Positions 30,011-37,815 of a DNA stretch of 64,000 bases are shown here, in pieces. How positions within the stretch are numbered: position 1 is the first letter of the stretch; every line of letters starts with the position of its first letter. Source of the stretch: UBA11346 sp038060575 (GTDB lineage: Bacteria > Planctomycetota > UBA11346); assembly GCA_964652775.1 (NCBI GenBank), contig CAZZAM010000006.1, positions 1 through 64,000 on the forward strand, in the 5' to 3' direction. The notes below the pieces were generated by a model. That model made no database searches and had not been told where the DNA came from. It was given only the letters and a program-made list of their open reading frames with translations. Both the position numbers and the translations under genes were made by a program.

Positions 30011-31423
30011 TCACGCGTGCAAAACGCGTCCGAGGACATCGAGTGCCGCTTCCTTCACCGCTTCACCGTGGGTCGGATGGGCCATGCAGGTGCGCGCGAT
30101 GTCCTCGGCGGATCCACCATAGACCATATGCGCGCAGATCGAGGCGATGAGATCCGCGGCGCGTTGTCCGACCACGGCGGCACCGAGCAGACGGTCAGTC
30201 TTGGCGTCAGCGATGATTTTGACAAAGCCATCGGTTGCTGCCGCTGCACGGGCGCGGCCGTTTGCCGCGAATGAAAACTTGCCGACTCGCACACTGAGTC
30301 CCTGTTTGGTGCATTCGGCTTCGGTTAGGCCGACACTGGCGACTTCGGGTTCGGTATAGACGACATTGGGGATCAAGTTGAGGTCCACGTGACCATGCTG
30401 ACCGGCGATCGTTTCAGCGACCGCGACGCCTTCTTCCTCAGCTTTGTGCGCGAGCATCGGGCCATCGATGAGATCGCCGATCGCGTACACGCCGGCTAGA
30501 TTCGTCTTCCAGTGTGTATCAGTGGCGACGCGTTTGCGCTCGGTCAGTTTCACACCGGCGGCTTCAAGGTTCGCGCCGTCAATGCAGGGCTTACGCCCGA
30601 CCGCGACCAGGACGCGATCGGCGGTGAATGACAACGTAGATCCATCCTTGGCCGTAGCTGACAACGTGACGTCATCGTTCTTGGTCACGGCACCGGTGAT
30701 CTTGGCCTCGAAGACGAACTTCAGTCCCTGTTTTTCCAGGGTCTTTTGCAGTGCCTTGGCGACATCGACGTCGAGGAACGGGCAGATTTGCGGCAGCGCT
30801 TCGACTACGGTGACGTCAGCGCCAAGTCGCGCCCACACCGAACCCAGCTCAAGGCCGATGACGCCGCCACCGACTACGACGAGCTTCTTTGGAACGGTCG
30901 GGAAAGAAATGGCATGGTCACTGGAGACGATGCGCTCGCCGTCAAATAGTAAGAACGGCAATTCAATCGGTACCGAGCCCATCGCCAGCACGACGTTCCG
31001 TGCGTCATGGTCGTTCGTTGTGCTGTCGGCCGCCACGACTTTCACTTTGCCCGCTCCAAGGAGCTGGCCGCTTCCGGTGAGGACGTCGATCTTGTGCTTG
31101 CGCATCAACCCAGCGATGCCGCCGACCAACGCATCGACGACGCCAACTTTGCGCTTCATCAACTGCGCGAGATCAAGTTTGGGCTCGACCTGAATACCAT
31201 GATCCGCAAGGTGCTTGCGCGCCTCGTAAAAACGCTCACTCGAATCGAGCAGCGCCTTCGAGGGAATGCAGCCGACATTGAGGCAGGTGCCTCCAAGTCG
31301 CGGTTTTCCAGCGGCCGCGCGTTTCTCGACCAGCGCCACCTTCATCCCAAGCTGTGCCGCGCGTATCGCGCAGACATACCCGCCAGGACCGGCGCCGATG
31401 ATGATTAAGTCGTAAGTGGCCAT
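30011..31423 (-). CDS. lpdA: Dihydrolipoyl dehydrogenase (E3)
   Basis: A 470-residue flavoenzyme that reoxidises dihydrolipoamide and passes electrons to NAD. The FAD motif GAGPGGYVCAIRAAQLG, the redox disulfide GGTCLNVGC (C47 and C52), the NAD motif VVGGGVIGLELGSVW and the dimer-interface HPTHGEAVKEA His-Glu pair are present. It is the third enzyme gene of the sucA-sucB-lpd operon and should serve 2-oxoglutarate dehydrogenase. A GxxExxY gene and an R repeat lie between it and sucB. Confidence 0.95.
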   Translation of the reverse strand: MATYDLIIIGAGPGGYVCAIRAAQLGMKVALVEKRAAAGKPRLGGTCLNVGCIPSKALLDSSERFYEARKHLADHGIQVEPKLDLAQLMKRKVGVVDALVGGIAGLMRKHKIDVLTGSGQLLGAGKVKVVAADSTTNDHDARNVVLAMGSVPIELPFLLFDGERIVSSDHAISFPTVPKKLVVVGGGVIGLELGSVWARLGADVTVVEALPQICPFLDVDVAKALQKTLEKQGLKFVFEAKITGAVTKNDDVTLSATAKDGSTLSFTADRVLVAVGRKPCIDGANLEAAGVKLTERKRVATDTHWKTNLAGVYAIGDLIDGPMLAHKAEEEGVAVAETIAGQHGHVDLNLIPNVVYTEPEVASVGLTEAECTKQGLSVRVGKFSFAANGRARAAAATDGFVKIIADAKTDRLLGAAVVGQRAADLIASICAHMVYGGSAEDIARTCMAHPTHGEAVKEAALDVLGRVLHA

Positions 31424-31440
31424 GAAATGAGGCTCCAGAT

Positions 31441-31903
31441 CAAGGCAACCGCAGAGGCGCAGAGGCCGCAGAGGTCGCAGAGGGTGGACAGGTATTGGCT
31501 AGACGTCGAATCCCACGTCGCAGGATCGGTACGTTGAAGTTGATGAGAAGACCGGGGGTAAACCGATTGTCTTGAGGTATGAAAACAGTTGGGCGGTATG
31601 CACATCGCCAAGTGCCTCGACCGCTTTGAGTTCGACTATGAGGGCATTGTCGATGAGTAGATCTAGGCGCATTTCGCCGACTGGTATTCCACGATAAAGG
31701 AGAGTTCGAGTAGTCTGGAATTGGTGACGGATGCCACGGGTTGTTAGTTCAAGGCAAAGTGCGTTTTCGTAAACGGACTTCACATACCCAGGGCCAAGTT
31801 CACGATGTACCTCTATGGCAGCGCCAATCACCGCATCAGATAGACGCGAGAGCAATGACCCCTCTGCGTCCTCCGCGGCCTCTGCGCCTCTGCGGTTGCC
31901 TTG
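31441..31903. mobile_element. Candidate element: GxxExxY gene enclosed by inverted R repeats
   Basis: R forward at 31441-31482 and R reverse at 31862-31903 enclose the GxxExxY gene. The right copy lies inside the 5' end of its coding sequence. The unit sits between sucB and lpd in an otherwise standard operon, so it looks inserted. I see no clear target duplication. Calling it mobile is inference from its position and from the many similar repeat pairs elsewhere. Confidence 0.5.
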
Positions 31904-31918
31904 TGGTGGCAAATCCAT
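31499..31918 (-). CDS. GxxExxY protein (PD-(D/E)XK-like), N-terminus encoded by the R repeat
   Basis: A 139-residue small protein of the GxxExxY family. The core has AAIEVHRELGPGYVKSVYEN, in which the family motif appears as GYVKSVY, then MRLDLLIDNALIVELKAVE (D and E-x-K of a nuclease-like core) and HTAQLFSYLKT. The first 20 residues include PQGNRRGAEAAEDAE, which is the R repeat translated. The ATG overlaps the sucB stop codon by one base (TAATG), so translation may be coupled to sucB. The motif deviates from GxxExxY at the Glu (Lys here), so activity is uncertain. Biochemical function of the family is not established. Confidence 0.8.
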   Translation of the reverse strand: MDLPPQGNRRGAEAAEDAEGSLLSRLSDAVIGAAIEVHRELGPGYVKSVYENALCLELTTRGIRHQFQTTRTLLYRGIPVGEMRLDLLIDNALIVELKAVEALGDVHTAQLFSYLKTIGLPPVFSSTSTYRSCDVGFDV

Positions 31919-33084
31919 TAAAGCCCCAAAAGCATCCGCTCAGGATTTTCGACCAGTTCTTTGACGCGGACGAGGAAGCCGACGGCTTCGGCGCCATCGA
32001 CGATGCGGTGGTCGTAGCTGAGGGCGATGTACATCATCGGACGGATCACGACCTGCCCATCGACTGCAATCGGACGGTCCTTGATCGTGTGCATGCCCAG
32101 GATGCCGGATTGCGGTGGGTTGAGGATCGGCGTGCTCATCAACGATCCATACACGCCACCATTGGTGATCGTGAAGGTGCCGCCCTGCATGTCATCAAGG
32201 GTGAGCTTGCCGTCGCGCGCTTTGGTTGCTGCGGCCTTGATCGCTTTTTCGATGTCAGCGAAGCCCATGTTTTGTGCGTTACGTAGCACGGGCACGACGA
32301 GTCCGCGCTCGGTGCCAACCGCGACGCCGAGATGCATGCCGTTGGGCGTGACCACGTCGGTGCCGTCAATCTGTGAGTTCACGAGCGGATACTTGGTGAG
32401 CGCGGCAACGGCTGCGGTGGCGAAGATCGACATGAAGCCGAGGCCGACGCCGTTTTTCTTCTCGAATTCCTCTTTCCAGCGCTTGCGCAACGCCATGGCG
32501 TGCGACATGTCCACTTCGTTGAAGGTGGTGAGGATCGCGGCGGTATGCTGTGCTTGCACGAGACGCTGCGCGATGCGTTGGCGGATCGGGCTCATCTTCG
32601 TGCGCGTGACGCCGTCGGCTGCTTTCGCCGGTGCTGCAACTGTCGTAGCTGGTGCAGGTGAAGCCGACTTGTTCTCGACCACGGCCAGCACATCGCCTTT
32701 GGTGATGCGCCCATCCTTGCCCGTCCCGGCGATTTTCGCTGGATCAACGCCGGTATCGGCCAGCAGCTTCTGCGCAGCGGGACCTGGCTTGGCGCCCTCG
32801 TTCTTGGTTGGCGCTGGTGCCTGAACTGGCGCGGCAACTGGCGCGGTACCAGTGCCCGGTTCAATAACTGCGGCGACGGCACCAATCTTGATCGCTTGCC
32901 CTTCTGCCGCCTTGCGCCGCAGTACGCCGTTGGCACCAGCCTGCACTTCGGTGGTGATCTTATCGGTTTCCAGTTCGAAGATCGGCGTGCTCTCAGTCAC
33001 GGTCTGACCATCTTGGGCGAGCCACTTGGTAATGGTGCCTTCCGTAATCGATTCGCCGAGCGCGGGGATGAGGACGTTATGCAT
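31918..33084 (-). CDS. sucB: 2-oxoglutarate dehydrogenase E2, dihydrolipoyl succinyltransferase
   Basis: A 388-residue E2 core protein. The lipoyl domain occupies residues 1-78 with the lipoylated Lys in ELETDKITTEV (K42). A Pro/Ala linker leads to an E3-binding segment (about 105-140), and the catalytic acyltransferase domain ends with SYDHRIVDGAEAVGF, carrying the catalytic His and Asp. ATG 33084 matches the E2 start. It follows sucA by 37 bp. The E1 partner next to it and the sequence point to succinyl rather than acetyl transfer. Confidence 0.93.
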   Translation of the reverse strand: MHNVLIPALGESITEGTITKWLAQDGQTVTESTPIFELETDKITTEVQAGANGVLRRKAAEGQAIKIGAVAAVIEPGTGTAPVAAPVQAPAPTKNEGAKPGPAAQKLLADTGVDPAKIAGTGKDGRITKGDVLAVVENKSASPAPATTVAAPAKAADGVTRTKMSPIRQRIAQRLVQAQHTAAILTTFNEVDMSHAMALRKRWKEEFEKKNGVGLGFMSIFATAAVAALTKYPLVNSQIDGTDVVTPNGMHLGVAVGTERGLVVPVLRNAQNMGFADIEKAIKAAATKARDGKLTLDDMQGGTFTITNGGVYGSLMSTPILNPPQSGILGMHTIKDRPIAVDGQVVIRPMMYIALSYDHRIVDGAEAVGFLVRVKELVENPERMLLGL

Positions 33085-33121
33085 GGTGATTTCCGTAGAA
33101 GTAGTGAGTTGAAACAACTGC

Positions 33122-35896
33122 TCAGTGCTTGGCCTTGGTGATCTTACGTGCTGGAATACCGAGCCCGGAAGAAACGACGCGTTCCTGTTCGATGGCGAAT
33201 AGGAGCGCGCTGCCGGGAGCCGTACTGGCTGCCTCTTCTCGTCCGGCATAGGTCACCGGACGGCCAGCAGCCTCGGTCAGATATGGTGCGATGAAGCTCC
33301 AGGCGCCCTGATTTTTCGGCTCTTCCTGACACCAGACGATGTCGGCCTTCGCGTACGGTGCGAGAACCGCGGCCAGTTCCTTTTCGTGCAGCGGATAGAG
33401 CTGTTCGACGCGAACCAACGCGATGTCGTCACGCTGTTCTTCGGCGCGACGCTCGGCCAACTCGTGATGGATCTTGCCGGTGGTGACAACCACGCGGGTG
33501 ACCTTCTTCGGATCCGCTGCGGCATCGCCGAGGATCTCATGGAAGCGACCGTTGACGAATTCGTCAAAGTCGCTCGCGGCTGCTTTCGAGCGCAGGTGAC
33601 CTTTGGGCGTCATCAGAATCAGCGGCTTGCGAACCTCGCGGTGCATCTGTCGGCGGAGGATGTGGAAGTGTTGCGCGGCCGAACTGCAGTACGCGACTTG
33701 GATGTTGTCATCACCGCAGAGTTGCAAAAAGCGTTCGAGGCGAGCTGAGCTGTGCTCGGGACCGGCGCCTTCTTGTCCATGCGGGAGCATGAGCGTGATG
33801 CCGGAAAGTCGTCCCCACTTTGTTTCTGCCGAGGCGATGAATTGGTCGATGATGACCTGGGCGCCGTTGGCGAAGTCGCCGAACTGAGCTTCCCAGATGA
33901 TGAACATGTTCGGCTCAGTCAGCGAGTAGCCGTAATCGAATCCGAGAACGGCGGCTTCTGATAGCGGACTGTCATAGACGCAGAACGTCGGTTTATCTGC
34001 GGCAATATGATCCAGCGGACGATACTGTTCACGCGTCTCGACGTCGTACCAGTAGAGATGACGTTGGCTGAAGGTGCCGCGACGAACGTCCTGGCCCGAC
34101 AAGCGGCCTGGGATTCCTTCATGGAGCAGTGAACCGAAGGCGAGAACCTCACCCAGTGCCCATTCGATGCGACCGTGCGCGGAGATCGTCTTGAATCGTT
34201 CCTCGGACAGGCGTTTGACCTTGGGATGGATGTGGAAGCCCTCTGGCCAGGTCGAGATCGCCTTGCCGATGAGTTCGAGGGTTGCCGCAGGCACTCCGGT
34301 TTCGATCGCGGTGTGCGTATAAATGTTGGTCTTCCCAGCCCACGCGCCGGTGCGTTGATTCCTGCGCAGATGTGCGGGCTTGGCTTTGATCGTGGTCAAC
34401 GCATCGGAGAGTTGATTCTGCATGATCGTCGCGATCGCATCGACTTCCTCGGTCGTGATCTCACCGTTGTCGAGGAGTTGCTTGGCGTACATGCCGCGCA
34501 CCCGGGGATGATTTCCGATTCTGGCGTAGAGGGTCGGCTGGGTGAAATGAGGCTCGTCGCTTTCGTTGTGGCCCCAGCGACGGTAGCAGACGATGTCGAT
34601 GAACACATCGCGATGGAAACGCTGGCGGTATTCCAGTGCCAAGCGCGACACCCAAACAACCGCTTCAGGATCATCACCATTCACATGGAAGATCGGCGCA
34701 TCAATCATTTTCGCAATATCGGTGCAGTACAGCGTGCTGCGACTATCGTGCGGCAACGTGGTGAAGCCGATCTGATTGTTGCTGACGATATGGATGGTTC
34801 CGCCGACGGTGTAGCCTTCAAGTTGGCACAACTGCAGCGTCTCCATAACCAGACCCTGGCCGGCAACTGCCGCATCGCCGTGGATGAGGATCGGTACTGC
34901 GCTACTCCGTGTCTCAACGTCGCCCAACTGACGTTGTTTGCCACGGGTGCGGCCGAGGACCACGGGATTCACGGCTTCAAGGTGACTGGGGTTTGCCGAG
35001 AGCAGCAGGTAGACGGGTTTTCCCTTGGCGGTCACGTGCTCGGACGAAAAGCCCTGATGATATTTCACATCGCCATCGCCTTGCAGCTCGGCCAAATCGT
35101 AGCCGCCTTCGAACTCGGTGAAAATCTCTTCGTAGGTTTTGTTGAGCGTGTTGCACAAGACATTGAGGCGACCGCGATGAGCCATGCCGATGAGGACGTT
35201 CTGGACCTGATGATCGGGCGCAGCTTCGATGATTGCATCCAGCGCAGGGATCAGCGCGTCGCCGCCCTCAAGTGAAAATCGTTTCTGGCCGAGGAACTTG
35301 GTATGGATGAAGGTCTCTAGTGTCTCTGCCTGGGACAATTTGAGCAACGTGCGGCGCTTGTCGTCGCGGCTCAGATTCGGCTTGTTGGCGCCCTCTTCGA
35401 TTTTTTGGCGTACCCAGCGACGATGATCGTGATCCTGAATATGTTGGTACTCGACGCCGATGTGATGGCAGTAGCAGCTTTGCAGCCACGCGACGATGTC
35501 GCGCAGGCGAGCAGGCGCTGGCAGTCCGTGCATGTTGTGGTGGAACTCGCGGTCGAGGTCGGCGTCGCTGAGGCCGTACTGTTCGAGCGCGAGATGCGGA
35601 TTGGACTCACGGTTGTTGATGCCGATCGGGTCAAGCTTGGCGATCGTGTGGCCGATGTCGCGATAGGCATAGACGAGGCCGTTAACCCGGCTGGGCGGGC
35701 CGCCCAGATTATTGGTGTGCGCGGGGCCATCACTGCCGCTTCCAGTTGTTGCTGGGCGCGCGAAGCCGAGTTCGAAGCCTTGAAAGAACAGACGCCAGTC
35801 AGCGCCCACTGACTCCTGGTCTGTTTTCCATTGCCGGTACATGCTTTCGACGAGGGCGGCATTAGCGAAGCTGGCTGGATCGACGGTCGAGGGCAT
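33122..35896 (-). CDS. sucA: 2-oxoglutarate dehydrogenase E1
   Basis: A 924-residue thiamine diphosphate enzyme that decarboxylates 2-oxoglutarate and loads succinyl on E2 in the TCA cycle. The N-terminal E2-binding helix (FANAALVESMYRQWK), GMAHRGRLNVL, FSSEHVTAKGKPVY-type core, IHGDAAVAGQGLVMETLQL and the C-terminal MLPHGQEGAGPEHSSAR are all recognisable. ATG 35896 is chosen; the frame runs further upstream without conserved sequence and across the vapB promoter. The start codon is 16 bp from a 14-bp box that recurs upstream of vapB. Confidence 0.95.
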   Translation of the reverse strand: MPSTVDPASFANAALVESMYRQWKTDQESVGADWRLFFQGFELGFARPATTGSGSDGPAHTNNLGGPPSRVNGLVYAYRDIGHTIAKLDPIGINNRESNPHLALEQYGLSDADLDREFHHNMHGLPAPARLRDIVAWLQSCYCHHIGVEYQHIQDHDHRRWVRQKIEEGANKPNLSRDDKRRTLLKLSQAETLETFIHTKFLGQKRFSLEGGDALIPALDAIIEAAPDHQVQNVLIGMAHRGRLNVLCNTLNKTYEEIFTEFEGGYDLAELQGDGDVKYHQGFSSEHVTAKGKPVYLLLSANPSHLEAVNPVVLGRTRGKQRQLGDVETRSSAVPILIHGDAAVAGQGLVMETLQLCQLEGYTVGGTIHIVSNNQIGFTTLPHDSRSTLYCTDIAKMIDAPIFHVNGDDPEAVVWVSRLALEYRQRFHRDVFIDIVCYRRWGHNESDEPHFTQPTLYARIGNHPRVRGMYAKQLLDNGEITTEEVDAIATIMQNQLSDALTTIKAKPAHLRRNQRTGAWAGKTNIYTHTAIETGVPAATLELIGKAISTWPEGFHIHPKVKRLSEERFKTISAHGRIEWALGEVLAFGSLLHEGIPGRLSGQDVRRGTFSQRHLYWYDVETREQYRPLDHIAADKPTFCVYDSPLSEAAVLGFDYGYSLTEPNMFIIWEAQFGDFANGAQVIIDQFIASAETKWGRLSGITLMLPHGQEGAGPEHSSARLERFLQLCGDDNIQVAYCSSAAQHFHILRRQMHREVRKPLILMTPKGHLRSKAAASDFDEFVNGRFHEILGDAAADPKKVTRVVVTTGKIHHELAERRAEEQRDDIALVRVEQLYPLHEKELAAVLAPYAKADIVWCQEEPKNQGAWSFIAPYLTEAAGRPVTYAGREEAASTAPGSALLFAIEQERVVSSGLGIPARKITKAKH

Positions 35897-35911
35897 AAAT
35901 GGCCTTGTGCG

Positions 35912-36024
35912 GTCTATTGTGCGACTGATTCGTGGTGGAGGCGGTGATCGAGCGCGACTCTGGGGAGCGGGCAGATGATTGGCAAGGGAGCGGCGACTGG
36001 ACTGGAATAAGTCGCACAATAGAC
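35912..36024. promoter_or_regulatory. 14-bp perfect inverted repeat shared by the divergent sucA and vapB starts
   Basis: GTCTATTGTGCGAC at 35912-35925 and its exact complement GTCGCACAATAGAC at 36011-36024, separated by 85 bp. Read towards either gene the same box appears 16 bp upstream of sucA and 22 bp upstream of vapB. Candidate roles are a VapBC operator or a duplicated promoter element that ties the two genes. Confidence 0.6.
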
Positions 36025-36045
36025 TGTGCGAACAAAGGAGGCAAA

Positions 36046-36240
36046 ATGGCGACAAATCTCGATATCGACACAGAAGCAGTCGAGGAATTGATGCGACTTG
36101 GGGGTCATCGCTCCAAACGCGAGGCCGTGGACGCCGCCGTTCGCGAGGCCATCGCTTGGCGGCGGCAGACCAAGTCGCTGGAGTTTCTCGGCACGGTGGC
36201 CTTTCCCACCGGACTCGCATCCACCTCGTTTGACGCCTAG
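36046..36240 (+). CDS. vapB: VapB-type antitoxin
   Basis: A 64-residue antitoxin with a ribbon-helix-helix core: TNLDIDTEAVEELMRLG and SKREAVDAAVREAI are typical of VapB2-like proteins that bind DNA and the toxin. The C-terminal part (about residues 45-64) should wrap the toxin. ATG 36046 has a strong AAGGAGG ribosome site at 36035-36041. The toxin gene starts 2 bp after its stop. The product probably represses its own promoter. Confidence 0.85.
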   Translation: MATNLDIDTEAVEELMRLGGHRSKREAVDAAVREAIAWRRQTKSLEFLGTVAFPTGLASTSFDA

Positions 36241-36242
36241 GT

Positions 36243-36668
36243 ATGTCCACCGACCACCAAATACTGCCCGACCTCGACATCTGGATCCGCGCCTTCGGTC
36301 GCCTGGATCCGGACCCGCGCGTCGTGCATGCCTTTCGTGAAGCCGTTCGCGCCCGCCAGGTTCTCTCGGTTGGCTGGATCCGTCAGGGACTGTTGGCGCG
36401 CCTCGATGATGAGCGTCAGGCGACGCGACTGGAGTGGATCCTCAGTGGATATCCGGAAGTCATCCTGTCGCCGGACGATCCTGTGCATGCTGCCAACCTC
36501 ATGCGACGTTTGCGCGGGACGGGCGTCACCCTCGCCGGACCAGCGGCCTTGTTGTGGACGATCGCCGAGCGCATCGGTGCCCGCATCTGGAGTTTAGACC
36601 GTCGCTGGCAAGCAATGGAACGACATGGAGCGCCAATTGAATCCGGGATGACGACCAATCCGGCCTAA
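36243..36668 (+). CDS. vapC: VapC-type PIN toxin, active site probably incomplete
   Basis: A 141-residue PIN-domain protein. The first Asp is in LPDLDIWIRAF (D10 or D12), and the last acidic residue is in WSLDRRW. The second acidic residue, usually Glu in a strand-helix turn, falls in VLSVGWIRQGLL where no acid is present. The third, usually Asp, falls in LAGPAALLWTIAERIG where it is Ala or Pro. PIN RNases need these acids to hold Mg, so this copy may be inactive. Pairing with vapB supports the family call. Confidence 0.75.
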   Translation: MSTDHQILPDLDIWIRAFGRLDPDPRVVHAFREAVRARQVLSVGWIRQGLLARLDDERQATRLEWILSGYPEVILSPDDPVHAANLMRRLRGTGVTLAGPAALLWTIAERIGARIWSLDRRWQAMERHGAPIESGMTTNPA

Positions 36669-36674
36669 TGCATC

Positions 36675-36883
36675 ATCCTAAACTAGAGCGCTCTTTTCAA
36701 GGCAACCACAGAGGCGCAGAGCTACGCAGAGGTCGCAGAGGGATTGGGTTAGAAGACATTGCTGTTTCTGGCGCCACTGCCCCACAGGGTGACGATCCAA
36801 TTGACGCTCTCCTCAGCGATCTCAGCGGCCTCTGCGCCTCTGCGGTTGCCTTGGAGTTTCTTCCAACGCCGAATTTAGGATTA
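36675..36883. repeat. Paired R repeat element between vapC and araC
   Basis: R forward 36698-36740 and R reverse 36812-36853 with outer flanks ATCCTAAAC and AATTTAGGAT. The spacer carries GGGTTAGAAGACATTGCTG followed by TTCTGGCGCCACT, nearly the same as in the inner element at 15144-15299. It separates two convergent genes. Confidence 0.92.
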
Positions 36884-37777
36884 CATCCGCGCGCCGCGGA
36901 ATATGCCGGGGCTGACGCCGACCATGCGACGAAATGCTCGGCAGAAGTAAGCGGCGTCACGGAAACCACAGCGTACGCCGATGTCTCTGACGCTGAGATC
37001 GGTCTCGCGCAGCAGTCGGGCAGCGGCGTTGGTGCGCACATCAGCGAGGTAGGTTGACGGCGACACGCCTTCGGCGCGCGCAAATGTGCGGGCGAAATGA
37101 TGTCGCGACATGCCGGCGGCGCGGGCGAGATCAGTGACGCCAATGTTTTTACTGAAGGAGCTTCGCGCTAAGGTTTTCGCTGCGTCGATGCCGGGATGGC
37201 GCGAACGCGGTGTCGCGTCTGGCCCAACCGTTTCGGTCAACAGTGACATGGCTAAGGAGTAGGCCAACGCCGAAGCGGTGAAGGGATCGCGAACTTCGCC
37301 CCGACAAATCTTGAGGCAGGCGTCGGCCGCCAAAGTTACGACGGGATGATCTCGCGACAAATCGATGACTGGTCCACGCCGAGCAACCATCGTTCGCCAG
37401 ATCCGATCGACTTCGCGGCCAGACAAACACACCCACAGGTGCCGCCAGTGATCGCCGTTGGCCAACCAATAGCGGTTGTCGTGCGGGAACCACAGCAGCA
37501 TCGCCTGACCAGGCATGACGACGTAGCGCTTACCTTCCCAGGCCAACTGACCACGACCTTCAAGAGTGTATTGGAACAAACACCACTCTGAGCCGTTGCG
37601 CTTGAGCCCGTGCCAGTCGTAGGTTGGGGCGGATTGCTCGTGTCCGGCGGCAGTCGGCATGGCGTGCAGGGCCAGCGCGCGACCGGTCAGGCCAAGGCCG
37701 CTGCGCAGTTCGCCAGCAGCCTCCAGCTCATCCAGCACATAAGTACCATGAATCGCACGACTGTCCTGTTTCGCCAT
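36881..37777 (-). CDS. AraC-family transcription regulator
   Basis: A 298-residue regulator. The N-terminal part is a cupin-like sensor (FQYTLEGRGQLAWEG, then VMPGQAMLLWFPHD). The C-terminal AraC domain (about 195-295) has two helix-turn-helix units: IGVTDLARAAGMSRHHFARTF and LSVRDIGVRCGFRDAAYFCR. It is divergent from the GH4 gene, with 38 bp between the start codons, so it probably controls that operon in response to a sugar. Confidence 0.9.
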   Translation of the reverse strand: MAKQDSRAIHGTYVLDELEAAGELRSGLGLTGRALALHAMPTAAGHEQSAPTYDWHGLKRNGSEWCLFQYTLEGRGQLAWEGKRYVVMPGQAMLLWFPHDNRYWLANGDHWRHLWVCLSGREVDRIWRTMVARRGPVIDLSRDHPVVTLAADACLKICRGEVRDPFTASALAYSLAMSLLTETVGPDATPRSRHPGIDAAKTLARSSFSKNIGVTDLARAAGMSRHHFARTFARAEGVSPSTYLADVRTNAAARLLRETDLSVRDIGVRCGFRDAAYFCRAFRRMVGVSPGIFRGARM

Positions 37778-37815
37778 AATTAATCACGATATAAGGAATC
37801 TCAGGAATACCAATC

